A stretch of DNA of 64,000 nt from Prochlorococcus sp. AG-363-P01. Lineage in GTDB: Bacteria > Cyanobacteriota > Cyanobacteriia > PCC-6307 > Cyanobiaceae. Of the stretch, positions 56,605 to 64,000 are shown one piece after another. The DNA lies in the NCBI GenBank assembly GCA_003278225.1, contig QCGC01000002.1, positions 120,738-184,737 on the forward strand, written 5' to 3'. The position numbers and the translations under genes are program-made. Under the pieces are notes generated by a model. That model saw only the letters and a list, made by a program, of their open reading frames with translations. It had not been told where the DNA came from and searched no databases. Positions within the stretch are counted from its first letter, which is position 1. The number at the start of each line of letters is the position of its first letter.

Positions 56605-57801
56605 TCAAATTAAATCTGATATTGCTTTAGCCATAAGTTCAGAGCCTCCTCCTGTGCCTACTCTTTGCAAGGCATTCCGCTGAATTTCTTTTTTAAACTC
56701 TAAATCACTCTTAACCCTGTTAAGTAAATCAATAATCAAATATGCTGTTTCTATAAATGTATTTTTCTCGCCAACTATTCCCTCAATACAAAATACCATT
56801 GGGCCTAATAATCTACGTTGAGCCTCTGCAAAAGAAGCAGTAAATTGAGGGCCTTTCCCTACAAGTTGGACAACAGGTCTACCAAGGCCAACAGCTTGTT
56901 CAGTAGCAGTACCAGACATAGAAAGCACAACATCACTACTCTGAAGAACTTGAGAGAACGAATCTCGATGAACATTGACTATTAACTGATTACGTACTAA
57001 CTGACTTCCTAACTTATTGTGGTTGGAATCAATAAATTCCCAACCTCTAGAAACAACCAACTTTCTCAAAGCTGCATCACTCAAAACAGATACCAAAGGA
57101 ATGTCAAAACTGATCTCCTTACGGGTTATTTCCACTGAGGGGAAGTTCTCAAGCAAACGAAGAATTAATAGGAGATTCTCATCTAATTCAGGTCTGCGAG
57201 TACCTGGCAGCAGGCATAAACGATTCTGAATCCTTGGTAAAGCTGGTTGATTATCCAAAACTTGATCTAGAAAAGGGTTACCTAAGAAAATGGCCTTTCT
57301 CCAAAGTTGAGCAGTCAGGTCATCAGCGGTCAGCCAATCTCGGGTATAAATACTCAAAAATCTTTTACTAGATAAACAATGCTTGCATGGCCAAGGCATT
57401 TTCAATTTACCTTCATAGTGACTTGAATAAGCAACTAAATAGGTTGCGACTGGCAAACCTGTTAACCATGCAGCACAAACACAAATCACATCTCCTATCA
57501 CGACAATTAAGTCATAGCTCCCTGCAATTGAATACAAATGATTCAACCGGCGCAAAAGATAAAACAATTGACCCTGACAAAGTTCAGTTAAGCGCGCATA
57601 GAAACTTGTATAACCAAGACCTCCTGTGCTGAAAACTTTTGTTTTACCAAGTACTCTTATACCTTTTGCTAAATATGAATTACCATCTCCAACCAAAGGA
57701 AAAGCATCGACATGATGATCAATTCTTTGGAGAGCCTTCCCTATCAAGGCCCCTGAAAGATCTTCTCCATGACCATTACTTAAAAGTAAAATTTTGGGCA
57801 C
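56605..57801 (-). CDS. LpxB-related glycosyltransferase family protein (TIGR03492)
   Basis: A conserved cyanobacterial protein related to lipid-A-disaccharide synthase. The N-terminal LLLSNGHGEDLSGALIGKALQ and C-terminal MSGTATEQAVGLGRPVVQL are glycosyltransferase GT-B features, and FPLVGDGNSYLAKGI is family-specific. Length 398 residues. It lacks the full LpxB signature, so an unknown sugar-lipid transfer is likely rather than lipid A itself. The TPR gene is just upstream on the same strand, its stop 1 base before this start. Confidence 0.85.
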   Translation of the reverse strand: MPKILLLSNGHGEDLSGALIGKALQRIDHHVDAFPLVGDGNSYLAKGIRVLGKTKVFSTGGLGYTSFYARLTELCQGQLFYLLRRLNHLYSIAGSYDLIVVIGDVICVCAAWLTGLPVATYLVAYSSHYEGKLKMPWPCKHCLSSKRFLSIYTRDWLTADDLTAQLWRKAIFLGNPFLDQVLDNQPALPRIQNRLCLLPGTRRPELDENLLLILRLLENFPSVEITRKEISFDIPLVSVLSDAALRKLVVSRGWEFIDSNHNKLGSQLVRNQLIVNVHRDSFSQVLQSSDVVLSMSGTATEQAVGLGRPVVQLVGKGPQFTASFAEAQRRLLGPMVFCIEGIVGEKNTFIETAYLIIDLLNRVKSDLEFKKEIQRNALQRVGTGGGSELMAKAISDLI

Positions 57802-57802
57802 A

Positions 57803-58222
57803 TTACAAAGCTAGCCAGGTTTTGATTTTTTCTAAAGCATGCCAATCAGGCTTACGAGTCAAGCCATCTTCTATTGATTTTTTTAATTCTTTTTGTAGAT
57901 CGGGCACAGATATTAAAACCCTTTGCAAATATTCAATATGATCCCTAACTCCTTTAGATTTTGTTTCTAGCAAAGCCAAGCAAAGATTAATTCTTGATTG
58001 AGGGTCTTGTTTGTTAAGTTTGACTGCTCTCCGAGCAGAGCGAAGGGCTGCCTCATTCTGATTACAAAGAAGTTGAAGCCAGGCAAGACAAGTCCAACCA
58101 GCTGACTGATTAGGGGCTGATATTGTAATTGCTTCAAAGTCTGGAATCAAATCAGCTGCTTTTTCACCAGACTCATATCGAGCCATAGCCTGATTAAAAA
58201 GACTTTCTTCTTTGGTTTCCAT
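57803..58222 (-). CDS. TPR-repeat protein
   Basis: A 139-residue helical protein with at least two TPR-like repeats (FNQAMARYESGEKAADLIPDF and SAGWTCLAWLQLLCNQNEAALRSARRAVKLN). It has no signal peptide or membrane segment. It is likely cotranscribed with the LpxB-related gene that starts 1 base after its stop. The partner is unknown; a scaffolding role is inferred only from TPR family behaviour. Confidence 0.85.
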   Translation of the reverse strand: METKEESLFNQAMARYESGEKAADLIPDFEAITISAPNQSAGWTCLAWLQLLCNQNEAALRSARRAVKLNKQDPQSRINLCLALLETKSKGVRDHIEYLQRVLISVPDLQKELKKSIEDGLTRKPDWHALEKIKTWLAL

Positions 58223-58279
58223 TACAAGGTAATGAGAAAATGCAGTTCAGAGTGAAAAAATAAAAAAATTTTTAGCATC

Positions 58280-58672
58280 TCATACAGCAAATGAACTTCC
58301 GCAACCACATGTTTGGGTTGCGTTTGGGTTGGTGAAATTAAAACCTCCACCTATTAGTTCTGAACTGAAATCTAATTGCATCCCATAAATATAAAGAAGA
58401 CTTTTCGGATCACAAACCACCTTAAAAACATCACCCTCAGTGGAAGTGTAATCATAAAGTTCGTCATCCTGCTGAATATCTGTAGACGAAACAAAATCCA
58501 TGGTGTAACTCATTCCACTACAACCACCAGAACGAACTCCAACCCTTAACAACCTATCTGCACCTTGATCTCTACAAAGTCGAGCCAGTTGTTGCATTGC
58601 TATATCAGTAATCAAAATACCCTTACCATCATTGGCTGTATGCATCACATCTGTTGTATTTGGTCTGCTCAT
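58280..58672 (-). CDS. A-type iron-sulfur cluster assembly protein (IscA/SufA family)
   Basis: A 130-residue HesB/IscA fold protein that carries or transfers Fe-S clusters. Three cluster cysteines are in place: RSGGCSGMSYTMDF near residue 50 and CGCGSSF at the C-terminus. An N-terminal extension of about 18 residues precedes the fold. It is divergent from crtQ with a 114-base gap. Whether it serves Suf-pathway clusters, PSI or other targets is not shown. Confidence 0.92.
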   Translation of the reverse strand: MSRPNTTDVMHTANDGKGILITDIAMQQLARLCRDQGADRLLRVGVRSGGCSGMSYTMDFVSSTDIQQDDELYDYTSTEGDVFKVVCDPKSLLYIYGMQLDFSSELIGGGFNFTNPNATQTCGCGSSFAV

Positions 58673-58786
58673 AGGTAACTGGTTGCCTCATGATCACTTT
58701 ATAAAAGGATTTTCAATTGTGTTTAATGGAAGTCCTTACTCCTTACGTAATATTCATAGAGTCAATAAATTCTTTTCTTTAAGCGG

Positions 58787-60226
58787 GTGCGAGTTGCGAT
58801 AGTTGGTGCTGGTCTTGCAGGGCTCACAGCTGCTGTGGATCTTGTAGATGCCGGCCACACAGTCAACCTCTATGAAGCAAGACCCTTCGTAGGAGGCAAG
58901 GTTGCTAGCTGGGAAGATCCCAATGGGAACCATATAGAAATGGGACTACATGTTTTCTTTTTTAACTACAGCAATCTTTTTGCACTTATGCAAAAAGTCG
59001 GTGCAATAAACAATCTGCTTCCAAAAGAACACACACATTTATTTGTAAATAAAGGAGGAGATGTAAAAGCCCTTGATTTTCGTTTTGGACTTGGTGCACC
59101 ATTCAATGGTCTAAAGGCCTTTTTTACTACCCCACAACTCAATTGGATTGACAAATTACGAAATGCACTTGCATTAGGAACCAGCCCAATAGTGAGAGGC
59201 CTTATCGATTACGAGGGGGCCATGAAAATCATTCGAAGCCTTGATTCAATAAGTTTTCAGGACTGGTTTCTGCGTCACGGGGGCAATCAGCAAAGTATTA
59301 ATCGCATGTGGAACCCAATTGCATATGCCTTAGGTTTTATTGATTGTGAGGCAATTTCAGCACGGTGCATGCTGACTATCTTCATCATGTTTGCTACCAG
59401 GACGGAAGCTTCCAAACTCAATCTGCTTAAAGGATCACCACATCGCTGGCTAACAAAGCCAATCCTCGACTATATAGAAGCTAAAGGAGGCAAACTACAT
59501 CTCAACCATCGTGTGCGTAATGTTTCTTTTGCAGATGGTGACTCCCCCAAAGTGACTGGTCTAAATCTAAATACACCTAATGGAGAAGTTTTTGTTGAGG
59601 CAGATCAATATCTGGCCGCTTGCGACGTTCCAGGAATTCAGAGGCTAGTTCCTTCAGAATGGCGTCGGTTCCCCCAGTTTGCTGCAATCGACAAATTGCA
59701 GGCAGTGCCAGTAGCTACAGTTCAACTGCGGTATAACGGTTGGGTCACAGAACTGAAAGATGATAAAGCAATTATGAATCTACAGACAGCAAGTGGATTA
59801 GATAATTTGTTATATACCGCTGATGCTGACTTCAGCTGCTTTACAGACTTAGCGCTAAGTAGTCCGGAAGACTATCGATTAGAAGGAATGGGCTCTTTAC
59901 TTCAATGTGTTCTCACACCGGGTGATCCATGGATTTCAAAATCAGTTGACAAAATTGTTGAACATACTGATGCTCAAGTCAAACAACTTTTCCCATCTTC
60001 TCGTAATCTAAAACTAATTTGGAGCAACGTCGTCAAACTTTCTCACTCTCTCTATCGAGAAGCCCCAGGGATGGAGCCATATCGACCTGCTCAGAAAACA
60101 CCAATAAAAAATTTCTTTTTAGCTGGCAGTTACACACGTCAGGATTACATCGACTCTATGGAAGGTGCAACAATGAGCGGGCATTTGGCAGCTTCAGAAA
60201 TACTTCGCAATAGTCAGTTGAACTGA
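58787..60226 (+). CDS. crtQ: zeta-carotene desaturase (CrtQ/ZDS)
   Basis: Plant-type desaturase acting after CrtP, converting zeta-carotene to lycopene isomers. The N-terminal [22 protein letters not shown] and C-terminal [26 protein letters not shown] motifs are complete. The middle segment and length (479) match ZDS rather than PDS. The start is GTG. An SRPBCC gene follows by 25 bases, as in many cyanobacteria, and may be cotranscribed. The paralogue crtP is at 32.2 kb. Confidence 0.96.
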   Translation: MRVAIVGAGLAGLTAAVDLVDAGHTVNLYEARPFVGGKVASWEDPNGNHIEMGLHVFFFNYSNLFALMQKVGAINNLLPKEHTHLFVNKGGDVKALDFRFGLGAPFNGLKAFFTTPQLNWIDKLRNALALGTSPIVRGLIDYEGAMKIIRSLDSISFQDWFLRHGGNQQSINRMWNPIAYALGFIDCEAISARCMLTIFIMFATRTEASKLNLLKGSPHRWLTKPILDYIEAKGGKLHLNHRVRNVSFADGDSPKVTGLNLNTPNGEVFVEADQYLAACDVPGIQRLVPSEWRRFPQFAAIDKLQAVPVATVQLRYNGWVTELKDDKAIMNLQTASGLDNLLYTADADFSCFTDLALSSPEDYRLEGMGSLLQCVLTPGDPWISKSVDKIVEHTDAQVKQLFPSSRNLKLIWSNVVKLSHSLYREAPGMEPYRPAQKTPIKNFFLAGSYTRQDYIDSMEGATMSGHLAASEILRNSQLN

Positions 60227-60251
60227 CAAAATACATCCTTGATAAAACACT

Positions 60252-60722
60252 ATGGGACGCTGGTTAGAACACACTGTTAGTTGCGAGATCCAGGCTTCTG
60301 TTTCAGATGCATGGGGAGTATGGAACGATTTAGAAGCAATGCCTCTTTGGATGAGCTGGATTGAATCAGTAAAAACAATTGATGGAACAACAAGTACCCT
60401 CCCTGACCTGACCGAATGGACACTGGCTGCCAATGGGTTTCGCTTTAAATGGCAAGCAAAAATCACTGAGCGTATAGAAGAGGAGAAAATTCAATGGGAA
60501 TCAATAGGAGGTCTCCCCACAAAAGGCAATGTAAGATTTTTTTCAGAAACAAAGAAAAAAACAATTGTCAGACTTTCAGTTACTTATGAACTACCAAAAG
60601 CAATAGCACCACTAATGAATCCAAGTATTTTAGGAGGTATGGTAACCAATGAGCTTCAAGGAAATCTAGACAGATTTAAAGATTTAGTTGAAAGTGGCTA
60701 TAGGAAAAAAACAACGTTATAA
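60252..60722 (+). CDS. SRPBCC/cyclase-dehydrase family protein
   Basis: A 156-residue START-like (SRPBCC, polyketide-cyclase type) protein with a hydrophobic ligand cavity. The opening EHTVSCEIQASVSDAWGVWNDLEAMPLWMSWIESV is typical and the last helix (LQGNLDRFKDLVE) closes the cavity. The position directly after crtQ is conserved in cyanobacteria and suggests a carotenoid- or lipid-related role, which is inference. Confidence 0.87.
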   Translation: MGRWLEHTVSCEIQASVSDAWGVWNDLEAMPLWMSWIESVKTIDGTTSTLPDLTEWTLAANGFRFKWQAKITERIEEEKIQWESIGGLPTKGNVRFFSETKKKTIVRLSVTYELPKAIAPLMNPSILGGMVTNELQGNLDRFKDLVESGYRKKTTL

Positions 60723-60791
60723 AAAGTAAGTTACCCTAATCAGATAAAGGCTATACAAATATCAATATCTATTAGAAAGCTAATTCTTTTT

Positions 60792-61619
60792 TCAATCAAC
60801 ATTCTCTTTTTGATTGAAAGAAAGAATACATGCATTAACTAAACCTTCAAGGTCATGAGGCTCTGCTTCTTGATCAACTCGAGAAAAATATTTTTTACAA
60901 CTAAGACTTGTTTGAGGCCCAATTGAAATCAAATTAATTTCATCTAAATTTTTTTGCCAATCATTTCCAAACCTCTGGAACAATAACTGCGCTGTGTGAA
61001 CTACTGTTTTTCCACTAGTGAAGATAATTGCATCTACTTCTCTATTTAGAAGAGCCTTAACTGTTCGTTCTGGAATTTGCTTAGGGCAAGAAGATTCATA
61101 GGCTGCAACTTCAACAACCTTCATGCCTGCCTCTCCAAACGACTCTGCAAGAATTGTCCTCCCACCAGATTGAACTCTTGGTATCAACATTTTTAATTCT
61201 TCTCCTATAAAAGGAAAATGCTCTATCAAGCTATCAGCTACAAACTTTGGAGGCACAAAATCTGGAATAACCCCCATCTTTTTCAAGCTAATAGCTGTTT
61301 TCCTTCCAACTGCTGCAATCTTTAATCTATTTGAGTTATTTACTAAGCTAAGACTCATCGTTTGCAGCCTTTCCTCAACTGCTTTTACACCATTACTACT
61401 AGAAAAAACAATCCAATCAAAGGTCTCCAATGCGTTCAAAGCCTTATCGAGATCATCCCATTTTTTTGGAGGGCCAATAACAAGTGCAGGTAAATCCAAT
61501 ACCTTTGCTCCCTTTAACTTGAAAAGGGAATGCGCTTCACCCTGTTGCTCTAAAGCCCTTGTTAGGACAATGGTTTTTTGATTCAAAGGCAAATCAGAAC
61601 TAGGCATTCGTCTAGACAA
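60792..61619 (-). CDS. hemD: uroporphyrinogen-III synthase (HemD)
   Basis: Closes and inverts hydroxymethylbilane to uroporphyrinogen III, common to heme and chlorophyll. HemD is poorly conserved, but the two-domain outline and blocks WIVFSSSNGVKAVEE near residue 69 and AIIFTSGKTVVHTAQLLF near 198 fit well, as does the 275-residue length. No strict catalytic residues are expected. It follows the GH3 gene on the minus strand with 57 bases between them. Confidence 0.88.
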   Translation of the reverse strand: MSRRMPSSDLPLNQKTIVLTRALEQQGEAHSLFKLKGAKVLDLPALVIGPPKKWDDLDKALNALETFDWIVFSSSNGVKAVEERLQTMSLSLVNNSNRLKIAAVGRKTAISLKKMGVIPDFVPPKFVADSLIEHFPFIGEELKMLIPRVQSGGRTILAESFGEAGMKVVEVAAYESSCPKQIPERTVKALLNREVDAIIFTSGKTVVHTAQLLFQRFGNDWQKNLDEINLISIGPQTSLSCKKYFSRVDQEAEPHDLEGLVNACILSFNQKENVD

Positions 61620-61676
61620 GAAAATTTATTACAAGGAAGCAACTAATTATCTCCTTGTTTGCAATCCATATAATGA

Positions 61677-63293
61677 TCAATCTGTGAACTCAAAAACTTT
61701 TTTATTTTTCAAGTCTTTATTTTTTTCATTTAATTGAAAGAAATAAGAAAGTGCATGCTTTTGAGCATCGGGCATTTGCCCAGGACTGTATGCAGATGGG
61801 ATTGAAGGATCAAGCACTTTAATCAACTCATCCCACAAATATGGGCTCCCATAAACAACCAAACCAGACAAACGATTATGTCTTTGAAGTTGAGAAATCA
61901 CTTCAGGCCAAGGTTCTTGATGCTTTAACCCACCTTGAAAAGGATTGCCTCTAATAAAAAGTTGAAGGAAAAATGATCCTTCACCAAAGATGTCTAACGC
62001 CAATGGCTCATTCAAGTCTTCTCGCCAAGGGTTAATTCCATGTTTATGACAAATAATAGGTTGATACCCAGCTCTCTCAGGAAGGCACAAAGCTGGAGAT
62101 AAAGTATTTAAAAAGGGACAAGGAAGTACTCCATCAACTCTCAATAAATTAATACCACCTTTATTTACACCCGAAGCTACATAATTATGAGTTTCGATCG
62201 AATTGCAAATTAGTTCTTTAGCTAAATTTCGATCAATATCAAACTCTATTTGATGTGATTGATTATTATCTAATCTCTCGCCAATTGTTAAATCGAAGGC
62301 TTCTATTTTAGCAACTACTTTTCTCTTTCTAATCAATGCTTCTTCAAGCCTTTTCATTGGAAGCAGTCCATTCATCAAGGCTTCACAAATTGCCCGAATG
62401 GCCTCATCAGGATCCTTGGGCATCAATAACAAATCAGCTCCAGCAGCGAATGCCATGACTGCAGCCTCACAACTACCAAAAGAATTAGATATGGCATTCA
62501 TAATCAAAGCATCAGTCACTAAAACACCATCAAAACCAATCTTGTGGCGTAAGATATTCAAGATCGTTGATGAAAGTGTCGCTGGATAATTAGGATCAAT
62601 TTTAGGTAGCAAGACATGTCCTGACATAACACTGTCTATTCCACTAGCAATTGCAGCCTTAAAAGGCAAGAGCTCCTCTTCTTCCAATCTTTTTAGATCA
62701 TGACTCAAGATTGGAAGTTCCAAATGAGAATCCACCAAACTATCGCCATGTCCTGGAAAATGTTTTGCACACGTCAACACACCTTGAGAAGAAATACCAC
62801 GAATAAATGCGCTAATTAAAACTGCAACTTGGACTGGATCTTCACCCCAAGCACGCATGTTAATAACTGGATTTTTAGGATTGCTGTTGATATCGCAAAC
62901 AGGTGCAAGCACCCAATTCAATCCACATCGACGAGCTTGAGAACCTGTACTGGCTCCATACCTCTCTGCAAGCTCAATAGCCTTCTCCGGAAACCTCTTA
63001 TAAATCTTTCCCACAGCCAAAGGAGGCATCAACCAAGACCCACCTTGGAAGCGTTGTCCTACTCCTTCTTCGACATCAGCACATAATAAAAGAGGACCCT
63101 TTGCCCACGACTTAAGAGTTTTGCAACGTTCTTGTAATTCAGTCGTGCAACCTCCAAATAAAATAACTCCACCAACACCTTCAGCAAGCAACCTCTCTAG
63201 GTCTCGATTTTCCATTTCCCATTCAGGGTATTGACGTTGAGAGTCAAGAAGATGCCCACTAGCGCGGACAACTAATAATTCCGCTACACACAC
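61677..63293 (-). CDS. glycoside hydrolase family 3 (NagZ-like beta-N-acetylglucosaminidase) with long C-terminus
   Basis: GH3 hydrolase. The NagZ-type signature CAKHFPGHGDSLVDSH (Lys-His and the acid/base His loop) is near residue 185, and the nucleophile Asp region FDGVLVTDALIMNAIS near 255. Residues after about 345 form an extra domain of roughly 190 residues that NagZ (about 340 residues) does not have. Action on GlcNAc in muropeptides is inferred; NagA elsewhere in the window would handle the product once phosphorylated. There is no clear signal peptide. A plant-like beta-glucosidase is the alternative. Confidence 0.85.
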   Translation of the reverse strand: MCVAELLVVRASGHLLDSQRQYPEWEMENRDLERLLAEGVGGVILFGGCTTELQERCKTLKSWAKGPLLLCADVEEGVGQRFQGGSWLMPPLAVGKIYKRFPEKAIELAERYGASTGSQARRCGLNWVLAPVCDINSNPKNPVINMRAWGEDPVQVAVLISAFIRGISSQGVLTCAKHFPGHGDSLVDSHLELPILSHDLKRLEEEELLPFKAAIASGIDSVMSGHVLLPKIDPNYPATLSSTILNILRHKIGFDGVLVTDALIMNAISNSFGSCEAAVMAFAAGADLLLMPKDPDEAIRAICEALMNGLLPMKRLEEALIRKRKVVAKIEAFDLTIGERLDNNQSHQIEFDIDRNLAKELICNSIETHNYVASGVNKGGINLLRVDGVLPCPFLNTLSPALCLPERAGYQPIICHKHGINPWREDLNEPLALDIFGEGSFFLQLFIRGNPFQGGLKHQEPWPEVISQLQRHNRLSGLVVYGSPYLWDELIKVLDPSIPSAYSPGQMPDAQKHALSYFFQLNEKNKDLKNKKVFEFTD

Positions 63294-63327
63294 TTACGTA
63301 AATCACTTTCTTTCAAAGCAATCACAA

Positions 63328-63720
63328 TTACTTAGTTATTTCACTAGATCCTTCTTCATTGGCTCGCCTTTCTTTATTCAAACGGTCCAAAATATTCAAG
63401 ACAGAAGCGCCCTTTTCCATTCCTCTATCCAAAAGAAAAACAATCTCCGGAGCACGCCTTAATTGCAAGTTTCTTCCTAATTCACCTCTAAGAAATCCAC
63501 TAGCAGTCTGTAAGCAAGTCATAACAGTATTCTTATGATTTTCTTCACCGTAAATACTCACAAATACTTTGCAGTGTTGCAAATCACCAGATACTTCTAC
63601 GTTTGTAATAGTGACCATCCCTAAATGAATGCGTTCATCTCGAATTCCATTAACTAATAATTGGCTCATTTCGCGACGAATGAGTGCAGCAACTCTTTCT
63701 ACTCTTCGTCCATTTGTCAT
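63328..63720 (-). CDS. rbfA: 30S ribosome-binding factor A (RbfA)
   Basis: RbfA binds the 30S subunit late in maturation and is needed for cold growth. The KH-type fold opens with [18 protein letters not shown] and continues with [18 protein letters not shown] and [16 protein letters not shown]. Length 130 residues with a charged tail. Its ATG overlaps the stop of the Ycf33-like gene (ATGA), so the two are likely translated together. Confidence 0.94.
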   Translation of the reverse strand: MTNGRRVERVAALIRREMSQLLVNGIRDERIHLGMVTITNVEVSGDLQHCKVFVSIYGEENHKNTVMTCLQTASGFLRGELGRNLQLRRAPEIVFLLDRGMEKGASVLNILDRLNKERRANEEGSSEITK

Positions 63721-63929
63721 GGCTGATTCAAAGGTATTGGATAAACCATGGCTCTAACGATAAAGAATAGAGTTAGGAAGCCACTAATAAAAGCACAAAT
63801 TAGAGATACTGCTGTTACTGGATTGCGACCACGCTGTATTAAAGGTTCAAAAAATGCGGCAAAAATACCAAGAATAATTGTTATCAGGTATTTAGGGTAC
63901 CTTAGAACATTAGTAAAAAATTCACCCAT
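63717..63929 (-). CDS. DUF751/Ycf33-like small membrane protein
   Basis: A 70-residue protein with two hydrophobic segments (about 14-30 [16 protein letters not shown] and 40-60 [17 protein letters not shown]) and a start [12 protein letters not shown] that fits the DUF751/Ycf33 family of cyanobacteria and plastids, function unknown. Its stop overlaps the rbfA start. The remaining 71 bases to the window edge have stops in all frames and no supported gene. Confidence 0.8.
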   Translation of the reverse strand: MGEFFTNVLRYPKYLITIILGIFAAFFEPLIQRGRNPVTAVSLICAFISGFLTLFFIVRAMVYPIPLNQP

Positions 63930-64000
63930 TAAACTGGCTCGTTAAGGACTTTGTAAGGCAATCTGCCTCTAATAGAGAGAAGTGCAAAAGCTAGAAGTCA

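Noticed and set aside
57387-57941. Plus-strand ORFs of 81 and 100 aa over the LpxB-related and TPR genes
   Set aside because: Both are antisense shadows of conserved coding sequence and have composition typical of reverse-frame reading.
63930-64000. Possible C-terminus of another minus-strand gene at the right edge
   Set aside because: A frame reads ALLSIRGRLPYKVLNEPV before a stop, but it is closed by TGA at the very edge and has no start; all frames contain stops.

Overview
The window is a gene-dense, moderately AT-rich stretch of a cyanobacterial chromosome, almost certainly a Prochlorococcus of the low-light type (or a very close marine picocyanobacterium). The evidence is the combination of phylloquinone synthesis (menA, menC, menE and a DHNA-CoA thioesterase), many NDH-1 subunits (ndhA, D, E, F, G, H, I, M, O), chlM, hemD, plant-type carotenoid desaturases (crtP and crtQ) with crtB, the plastid-type genes ycf3, ycf34, rbcR (ycf30) and a Ycf33-like gene, both circadian/light response regulators RpaA and RpaB, and a Som-type porin. 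The strain cannot be fixed from sequence reading alone. I see no insertion sequence, prophage, integrase, CRISPR array or toxin-antitoxin island: this is core genome with a few accessory-looking intergenic stretches.

Layout. 1-3.4 kb: menA (cut by the window edge)-menC-menE on the plus strand, facing menI and ndhH. 3.4-13.8 kb: mixed housekeeping (rsmH, a cysteine desulfurase, an Rre1/Ycf29-like regulator, chlM, nagA, purE, cysC, a SUI1 protein, trpB, hrcA). 13.9-17.4 kb: a rhodanese, a DUF3352 protein and citrate synthase. 17.5-21.8 kb: an ndhA-ndhI-ndhG-ndhE-nadK-CYTH run. 21.8-25.4 kb: a small hypothetical, a PedR-like regulator, metF, a sugar-phosphate nucleotidyltransferase and scpA. 25.5-32.1 kb: ndhD, ndhF, an NnrU/Z-ISO-like membrane protein, rbcR, a DUF3172 protein and ndhM. 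32.2-37.3 kb: crtP-crtB, an RRM protein, a tRNA nucleotidyltransferase and ycf34-tsaB. 37.4-42.1 kb: a minus-strand run rpaB-plsX-fabH-fabD-plsC for fatty acid and phospholipid initiation. 42.2-49.0 kb: radA, ycf3, a copper ATPase-tmk-holB operon, and rpaA. 49.0-53.3 kb: the most open region, with long intergenic stretches, a four-cysteine small membrane protein, a tRNA-Asn, an ECF-type ABC ATPase, a UPF0367 protein, a short candidate transcript with a strong Shine-Dalgarno and terminator, and a porin. 53.4-64.0 kb: cysK, a J-domain protein, ndhO, an SDR protein, a LpxB-related protein, a TPR protein, an A-type Fe-S protein, crtQ, an SRPBCC protein, hemD, a GH3 hydrolase, rbfA and a Ycf33-like protein.

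The common theme is photosynthetic electron transport: phylloquinone for photosystem I, PSI assembly (ycf3, ycf34), NDH-1 cyclic flow, chlorophyll and carotenoid synthesis, and redox/light regulators (RpaA, RpaB, Rre1-like, PedR-like, RbcR). No clear new multi-gene system is visible. The items most worth a second look are small: the short transcription unit before the porin, the four-cysteine membrane peptide, two mutually exclusive hairpins over the cysK start codon, the Ala/Ser/Gly-rich PlsX extension, the NnrU/Z-ISO candidate, and an Arg at the expected second catalytic Lys of MenC.
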